12,309 bases of DNA, taken from contig JAFYWO010000166.1 in assembly GCA_017557925.1 (NCBI GenBank), positions 1-12,309 on the forward strand. Direction: 5' to 3'. Numbering within the stretch: position 1 is the stretch's first letter; each line of letters opens with the position of its first letter. The position numbers and the translations under genes are program-made. The notes beneath the pieces are model-generated. The model was not told the DNA's origin. It made no database searches and saw only the letters and a program-made list of their open reading frames with translations. Positions 7,796 through 12,309 of this stretch are shown piece by piece. Source of the stretch: Alphaproteobacteria bacterium (lineage in GTDB: Bacteria; Pseudomonadota; Alphaproteobacteria; RF32; CAG-239).

Positions 7796-9976
7796 TTACA
7801 TAAAAGAATAGGGGTTAATATCAATTTCAACCCTGACATTTGATTTAATCTTAATCATACCCATCCATTTTTTTAATATTTCTTGGATATTAACATTTTT
7901 ATCGGTTTTTAAGAGAAGTCTATATCTGTATCTTCCTCTTAATAAATGAAGTTGTGCCGGTGCAGGACCCAGTGTTGTGATGTTGTCTGTTCTCGGAGCA
8001 CATTTGCCTAGCATATAGGCGGTTGTTTCTGCCGCTTCATTATTAGTTGAACTAACAATAACAGCAGCCAGTTTTCCGTAAGGAGGCATTTTTAAAAACA
8101 GCCTTGATTTTTTTTCAATATCAATAAAACTTTGGCGATTATGATTTATAACCGCATCTAAAACCAAATTATCCGGATAAAGCGTTTGCAAATACACAAA
8201 TCCTTTCTTGTCACCTCGTCCTGCTCGTCCTGCAACTTGAGATAAAAGTTGGAATGTTTGTTCACTGGAGCGCAAATCTGCTCCCATTAAACCCAAATCC
8301 GCATCAATAACTCCCACCAAAGTTAAATCAGGGAAATTATGTCCCTTTGCCAAAATCTGTGTCCCGATTAAAATATCAACCTCTCTGTTCATAGTCTTTT
8401 TTATAACTTCTGAAATTTCTTTGTAATTGGTCGTAATATCGCTTGATAAAATTTCAACACGAGCTTCGGGAAATCTGTTTTTTACTTCTTCGGCAATTCT
8501 CTCAACACCGGGACCGCAAGCGGTTAATCCGTCATCAGAACCGCAGTCCGGACAACGTTTTGGGGTATACATACTAAATCCGCAATGATGACAAATAAGT
8601 TCGCTTGTTATTCTATGTTCAGCAAGCCAAGCCGTGCAATGCGGACATTGTATTCTATGTCCGCAATCTCTACATATCATCAACGGAGCATATCCTCTTC
8701 TGTTTAAAAACAGCATAGATTGCTCGCCTTTTTCTAAATTATTTTTTAATTCATCAACTAAAACGGGGGTAATAAACGAAACACCCCAAGTTCCTTTAAC
8801 AGGCTTATTCTTTTTTATATCAATAATTTTTACTTCAGGTAAAACCGCCTTGGCAAAACGTTTTCTTAATTTTACAATATCGTATTTGCCTTCTTCCACA
8901 TTAACAACTGTTTCCAAATCGGGAGTTGCCGTTGAAAGAATTATCGGGAATTTCTCTAAATGAGCACGCAATACTGCCATATCACGTCCTTGATAATTAA
9001 CTAAACTTTCTTGCTTAAATGAATGGTCGTGACTTTCATCAACAACAATAATTCCAAGATTTGAATATGGTAAGAAAAGCGCAGACCTCGCCCCAACAAC
9101 AACTTTTGCATTACCGTTGATAACCGCTTTCCAAGTTTTTGCTTTTTCTTTTAAGGATACTTCGGAGTGCCAAATAAGAGGTATAAGACCAAATCTTTTT
9201 TCAAAACGATTAAGCCATTGTGTTGTCAGAGATATTTCGGGAACTAAAACCAAAACCTGTTTTCCGCTAATTAAGGCTTCTGCAATAGCTTCAAAATATA
9301 CTTCTGTTTTACCTGAGCCGGTTATACCATCTAAAAGTGTAGCCGAAAATCCATTGTTTACTTTTTTTACCAAAACATCAGCCGCATTTTTTTGTTCTTC
9401 CGTTAAGTTTATATGTTTTGACAGATTAAAGGTCTGTTCAACGGCTTCTTCATTAACAAAAATATCTTTTTTATACAAAAAGCCACTCTTAATCATAGCG
9501 TTAAGGATGTTTTCGCTAACTCCTGTTTCTTCTAAAACAATATCTTTTGGGGCTTCTTTGTTTTTTTCAAAAAAATCAAAAACAGCTTTTCTTCCACTAC
9601 TAATCCTTATGCCGTCTAAATTTTTATTTTTTATGTTTAACCCGAGTATAATTGCTTTTTGTTTTGGCATTTGGTTTGATAAATGTCCTAAAACCATTTT
9701 TAAGACCATACCTTTGGGCGCAAAATTATAAATTGCAACCTTTTCAATAAAAGATATTAACTCTTGTTTTAGGCAAGGCAACTCAATAATTTTTTTTATG
9801 GGCTTTACTTTTTTATCATCAATATCGGCAGATTTTCCTATTTTATAAACAATACCTACGAGTTCTTCTCTACCGAAATTAACCAAAACCATCTGTCCGA
9901 TTTTTAGTTCACCATCAAACTTATAATCAAACACATTATCAAAAACTAAAGGAAGAAGAACTCCATAAAAAGCCAT
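7796..9976 (-). CDS. priA: Primosomal protein N' (replication restart helicase PriA)
   Basis: A 726-residue 3'-5' superfamily 2 helicase that recognises stalled or repaired forks and reloads DnaB. Residues 1 to about 95 are the 3' DNA-binding domain (VLLPLVFDNVFDYKF, then GQMVLVNFG). The helicase core has Walker A GITGSGKT at 217-224, LVPEISLT, and Walker B D313-E-S-H316. Four CxxC pairs for two zinc ions stand at 435/438, 444/447, 462/465 and 475/478. CGPGVERIAEEV, ILIGTQILAKGHNFPDLTLV and QVAGRAGRGDKKG follow. The C-terminal domain (LKMPPYGKLAAVIVSS to the end) is complete. Most PriA proteins have DEEH and a Y-H-A-R-D element; here they are DESH and YQGRD, with D, E and H of DExH retained. 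It follows the ChpT-like gene by 7 nt, with GGAGAA about 10 nt before the ATG, and converges on the atp operon. PriA next to atpHAGDC is a familiar alphaproteobacterial neighbourhood, though orientation varies. Confidence 0.98.
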   Translation of the reverse strand: MAFYGVLLPLVFDNVFDYKFDGELKIGQMVLVNFGREELVGIVYKIGKSADIDDKKVKPIKKIIELPCLKQELISFIEKVAIYNFAPKGMVLKMVLGHLSNQMPKQKAIILGLNIKNKNLDGIRISSGRKAVFDFFEKNKEAPKDIVLEETGVSENILNAMIKSGFLYKKDIFVNEEAVEQTFNLSKHINLTEEQKNAADVLVKKVNNGFSATLLDGITGSGKTEVYFEAIAEALISGKQVLVLVPEISLTTQWLNRFEKRFGLIPLIWHSEVSLKEKAKTWKAVINGNAKVVVGARSALFLPYSNLGIIVVDESHDHSFKQESLVNYQGRDMAVLRAHLEKFPIILSTATPDLETVVNVEEGKYDIVKLRKRFAKAVLPEVKIIDIKKNKPVKGTWGVSFITPVLVDELKNNLEKGEQSMLFLNRRGYAPLMICRDCGHRIQCPHCTAWLAEHRITSELICHHCGFSMYTPKRCPDCGSDDGLTACGPGVERIAEEVKNRFPEARVEILSSDITTNYKEISEVIKKTMNREVDILIGTQILAKGHNFPDLTLVGVIDADLGLMGADLRSSEQTFQLLSQVAGRAGRGDKKGFVYLQTLYPDNLVLDAVINHNRQSFIDIEKKSRLFLKMPPYGKLAAVIVSSTNNEAAETTAYMLGKCAPRTDNITTLGPAPAQLHLLRGRYRYRLLLKTDKNVNIQEILKKWMGMIKIKSNVRVEIDINPYSFM

Positions 9977-9983
9977 TTATAAA

Positions 9984-10583
9984 TTATTCTCCGATAACAA
10001 GTGATGTTCCATCAAGATAAACTTTAACTTCGTTTTCATTCGTATATGCTAAAAGGTAATACAACGGAGCAAAAGAAGAAATATTATATTCAGGTTTTTC
10101 ATTATTAAGAACATTCTCAATACTTTTTAATTTGTTCAAATTAAGCTTATCTTCTGATGAAACCTCAATTCTTAACGAATTTTCTGTTTCAAAAACACTG
10201 ATTTTACCCGTTTTAATAACAATATCTGCCATCATCATAACAGCCGGCATAATGAATTTATAAATTTTCGGTGTGGAAATTTTTTGAGAATACTCAATCT
10301 TATAATTAGGGTTTCCGATTGTTGAAATGTAATCGCAAATAATATTATTTAAGTCTTCCAAAGAATTTACTTTAGCATTACTCAAACCAAAACAAAGTCT
10401 GAAAAATTTTAATCTTTTGCTTAAAACAGAAGAACTTAGGGTAAGTATTTTGTTTATGTCTTCTTTGTCATCATCATCTTCGTCAGCCATAAGTTCTACA
10501 GCATTAGAAAGAGCGCCGATATTTCCAACCAAATCGTGTGACAAGCGAGTAACTAAAAGTTCTGTTAAAAACATTTTATCCAT
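9984..10583 (-). CDS. chpT: ChpT-like histidine phosphotransferase
   Basis: A 199-residue protein resembling ChpT, the alphaproteobacterial phosphotransferase that passes phosphate from the kinase CckA to CtrA and CpdR. Known family members are dimers with a histidine-kinase-like helical hairpin and a degenerate ATPase fold that does not bind ATP. The phosphorylated histidine would be H16 in TRLSHDLVGNIGALSNAVEL, close to the family's RLCHDLxxPxGAxxNGxEL. The second helix ends with RLKFFRLCFG (residues 57-66), the other family signature. Between them is an acidic run (DEDDDDKED, 34-42). The C-terminal half (about 75-199) is divergent, with no visible N, G1 or G2 nucleotide-binding boxes, as expected for ChpT. 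The ATG has AAGGAA 7 nt upstream. It lies 24 nt after the secreted-protein gene and 7 nt before priA. No ctrA, cckA or cpdR is in this window. The family is fairly certain; orthology to Caulobacter chpT is inferred. Confidence 0.85.
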   Translation of the reverse strand: MDKMFLTELLVTRLSHDLVGNIGALSNAVELMADEDDDDKEDINKILTLSSSVLSKRLKFFRLCFGLSNAKVNSLEDLNNIICDYISTIGNPNYKIEYSQKISTPKIYKFIMPAVMMMADIVIKTGKISVFETENSLRIEVSSEDKLNLNKLKSIENVLNNEKPEYNISSFAPLYYLLAYTNENEVKVYLDGTSLVIGE

Positions 10584-10607
10584 TTTTTCTTTCCTTAAAA
10601 AATAAAC

Positions 10608-11573
10608 TTAAAACGTATAATACTGAGTGTTTGCAAATCTTGAATCTTCATTATACATTCTGGTAGAATCAAGACCAATCAACAACGGGTCCATAAGTTC
10701 TAATTCCCCCGTTTTTGCTTTCATATATGGTTTTTTACCGCCTAATCCCCATTTTACTTCAGTTGTGTTATCCGGTTCACCATATTTCAAGTCAATCCTC
10801 TTCCAAAAATCAAAAACTTTAAGATTGTTGATATAAACATTCTTGGAAGCTTTGCTTTCTGACATACGAATGCTACTTTTGTAGTGTATTCTGTAAGACA
10901 GATTGTCTGTAAACGATGAGGTATAATTAACCTCAATACTCTCTTTAGTCAAATGCCTGTTATAGACTTGTTTTTCAACAAACTGATAGCCATGGTGTTG
11001 AGCGATTTTTGTCATACAGGCATTTAATCTTTCAAATCCGACCACCCCGTTTATTCTGCAAAGTTCTTCGGCTCTCCATTCAATAAAATTAGGTATTTCC
11101 ATTGATTCCATAATTTTTTTGTAACCCTGATTTTTTAATATTTCTTCTACCTCTTTAGGCGTCATGCGAAGTTTTATACCTGAAATATCAAAATGTGCGG
11201 CATTAGAGCGTTGTTTTGTTTCCAGTTGTTTTTTTATTTTTTCTACATTCATCTGAGCTTCTTTGTCCATTTTTAATTTAAGCTCACTTTTGCCTTGTTT
11301 AAACAAACTTTTAAGCCAACTTTCGCTGGCATTGGCATCAGCATTTATTTTTTCTTTTTCTTCTTTTCTTTCTTTAACTTCTTTTTTGCCGCTAATTATT
11401 TCCGTATAAGATAAATCATCTTTTGTGTCTTTCTTTTGTTCAAGACTTTCATTCTTATTTTCAGTTATTTCTCCAAAAATATCTAACTCCTGTGTAGCCT
11501 TTGCTTCACAAGATAAAATAAAAAAACTAAAAATAAAAAAATAAATTAAACTAAAAAATCTCATCTTACCCAT
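10608..11573 (-). CDS. Putative lipoprotein or secreted protein of unknown function
   Basis: A 321-residue protein with no family I recognise. The N-terminus is a clear export signal: MGKMRF, then a hydrophobic stretch (about 7-21), then a lipobox-like ILSC with C22, so it may be a lipoprotein; Leu at -2 is not ideal, and AKA just after it could instead be a signal peptidase I site. Residues about 30-125 are a charged, Lys/Glu-rich low-complexity linker, probably disordered or coiled coil. A folded part seems to begin at FDISGIKLRMTPKEVEEILK (about 128-147), a pattern seen in several periplasmic proteins, and contains two cysteines (in EELCRIN and LNACMTK) that could form a disulfide. The C-terminal part has beta-like segments (IEVNYTSSF, LSYRIHYKSS, WKRIDLKYGEPD) and a Gly-rich WGLGGKKPY. 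The start could be M1 or M4; neither has a strong ribosome site. It is first in a run with chpT and priA. Confidence 0.8.
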   Translation of the reverse strand: MGKMRFFSLIYFFIFSFFILSCEAKATQELDIFGEITENKNESLEQKKDTKDDLSYTEIISGKKEVKERKEEKEKINADANASESWLKSLFKQGKSELKLKMDKEAQMNVEKIKKQLETKQRSNAAHFDISGIKLRMTPKEVEEILKNQGYKKIMESMEIPNFIEWRAEELCRINGVVGFERLNACMTKIAQHHGYQFVEKQVYNRHLTKESIEVNYTSSFTDNLSYRIHYKSSIRMSESKASKNVYINNLKVFDFWKRIDLKYGEPDNTTEVKWGLGGKKPYMKAKTGELELMDPLLIGLDSTRMYNEDSRFANTQYYTF

Positions 11574-11598
11574 AACAAAAAACTTTTAACTTTAATAA

Positions 11599-11607
11599 AG
11601 TATAACA
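11599..11607 (-). promoter_or_regulatory. Candidate extended -10 promoter for the secreted protein-chpT-priA genes
   Basis: Read on the minus strand, TGTTATACT fits an extended -10 (TGn followed by TATACT, five of six to TATAAT). It would start transcription about 20 nt before the ATG at 11573. There is no good -35 at 16-18 nt, which extended -10 promoters can tolerate. Not tested. Confidence 0.5.
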
Positions 11608-11639
11608 AAGCTTTTTTAAAAATCATTTAATTTTTAGTA

Positions 11640-11668
11640 TTTACAAACCGAATAACAACATTTATAAC
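11640..11668 (+). promoter_or_regulatory. Candidate sigma70 promoter for trmFO
   Basis: TTTACA (11640-11645, five of six to TTGACA) and TATAAC (11663-11668, five of six to TATAAT) are separated by exactly 17 nt. Transcription would begin near 11675, leaving a short leader of about 28 nt with an AGAGGG ribosome site. The divergent spacer 11574-11702 holds this and the minus-strand promoter; I see no gene in it. Confidence 0.65.
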
Positions 11669-11702
11669 AAATTCTGTAAAAAACACCAAAAAAGAGGGAA
11701 AA

Positions 11703-12309
11703 ATGGTAAACGTAATCGGAGCCGGATTGGCAGGTAGTGAATGTGCTTGGTATATTGCAAACCAAGGTATAGAAGTAAAACTGTATGAGATGAAGCCAAA
11801 TAAAATGTCAAAGGCGCATTCTAATACCTCGTATGCAGAACTTGTGTGTTCTAATTCTTTTCGTTCAGATGATAGTGATTTCAATGCTGTAGGTCTTCTT
11901 CATTACGAAATGCGTAAGATGAATTCTCTTATAATGGAAAGTGCGGATATAAATAAAGTTCCGGCTGGTGGAGCTTTAGCTGTAGATAGAGATAGATTCG
12001 CATCATATATAACAGAAAAATTAAAATCACATCCTTTAATAACCGTAATCAATGAAGAAGTAACCTCTTTGGAAGAATTTAAAGAAGAACTTACCATTGT
12101 TGCTACCGGACCTCTGACGTCGCTTTCATTGGCAGAAAGTATTAGCTCTATGATAGGAGGGGAAAAGTTATCGTTTTATGATGCAATAGCTCCCGTGATA
12201 TATAAAGACAGTATAGATTTTAGTAAGGCTTGGTATCAATCTCGTTATGATAAGGGGGATAAATTTGATTATATAAATTGTCCTTTGAACAAAGAAGAAT
12301 ACTATGAGT
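11703..12309 (+). CDS. trmFO: Folate/FAD-dependent tRNA m5U54 methyltransferase TrmFO, N-terminal part (3' truncated by window)
   Basis: TrmFO methylates uridine 54 in the T-loop of tRNA, with methylenetetrahydrofolate as carbon donor and FADH2 as reductant. The first 202 codons are present, out of a usual 435-470, and remain open at the window end. The FAD-binding motif is GAGLAG at residues 6-11, followed by YEMKP, AELVCSNSFRSDD (with C49 in the segment known to carry a functionally important cysteine), VGLLHYEMR, SLIMESADINKVPAGGALAV with the following DRDRF, then ATGPLTS and SFYDAIAPVIY, all TrmFO hallmarks. This distinguishes it from the related GidA/MnmG family. ATG 11703 follows AGAGGG (11693-11698) by 4 nt. 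It is transcribed divergently from the secreted-protein gene. TrmFO is the alternative to the SAM-dependent TrmA and is common in Alphaproteobacteria and Gram-positives. Confidence 0.97.
   Translation, partial: MVNVIGAGLAGSECAWYIANQGIEVKLYEMKPNKMSKAHSNTSYAELVCSNSFRSDDSDFNAVGLLHYEMRKMNSLIMESADINKVPAGGALAVDRDRFASYITEKLKSHPLITVINEEVTSLEEFKEELTIVATGPLTSLSLAESISSMIGGEKLSFYDAIAPVIYKDSIDFSKAWYQSRYDKGDKFDYINCPLNKEEYYE

Noticed and set aside
9117..9731. 204-codon open frame antisense to priA
   Set aside because: It is wholly inside priA, whose reading frame is confirmed by helicase motifs; its translation is Ser/Phe/Lys-rich without domains, and no upstream ribosome site or promoter is evident.
11250..11480. 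Low-complexity region as a possible tandem repeat
   Set aside because: Lys/Glu-rich codons give a repetitive look, but there is no regular period; it reads as a normal charged linker in the exported protein.
11627..12097. Two minus-strand open frames across the trmFO start
   Set aside because: The plus-strand frame carries unmistakable TrmFO motifs, and these frames are antisense to it.

Overview
The window is an ordinary stretch of chromosome, mostly housekeeping genes, from an AT-rich alphaproteobacterium. That placement is inference from protein features: an F1-only atpHAGDC cluster without F0 genes, a ChpT-type histidine phosphotransferase (a family essentially confined to Alphaproteobacteria), a PriA with the CGPGVERIAEEV-type segment, and a DnaB with the long charged insert seen in that class. 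Low GC (estimated by eye, not computed), A/T-rich codons and mostly TAA stops fit the AT-rich host-associated or gut lineages rather than a high-GC free-living one.

Layout. (1) Bases 1-2628, plus strand: the C-terminal part of the replicative helicase gene dnaB (its 5' end lies outside), then two tandem related genes for small cysteine-rich CxxCxxCC (YcgN/UPF0260-type) proteins, then a YgjP-type zinc metallopeptidase gene. These four are closely spaced or overlapping (4 nt gap, 1 nt overlap, 35 nt overlap) and look co-transcribed. (2) Bases 2629-2733: a 105 nt AT-rich spacer with a 9 bp inverted repeat. (3) Bases 2734-7735, plus: atpH-atpA-atpG-atpD-atpC, the whole F1 sector and stalk of ATP synthase, closed by a strong hairpin terminator at 7749-7776. 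The F0 genes must lie elsewhere. (4) Bases 7796-11573, minus strand, convergent with atp: transcription runs from a lipoprotein-like or secreted protein of unknown function, through a ChpT-like phosphotransferase, to the primosomal helicase PriA, with gaps of 24 and 7 nt. (5) Bases 11574-11702: a divergent promoter region with a near-consensus -35/-10 on the plus strand and an extended -10 on the minus strand. (6) Bases 11703-12309, plus: the 5' two-fifths or so of trmFO, the folate-dependent tRNA m5U54 methyltransferase, cut by the window end.

Replication functions (DnaB, PriA), energy conversion (F1), tRNA modification (TrmFO) and a cell-cycle phosphorelay component (ChpT) share the region. 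I see no mobile element, CRISPR array, tRNA, rRNA or phage gene, and no clear new multi-gene system. The points most worth a second look are the unknown protein-chpT-priA gene set, the tandem pair of CxxCxxCC proteins behind dnaB, the divergent epsilon subunit and the N-terminally extended beta subunit.
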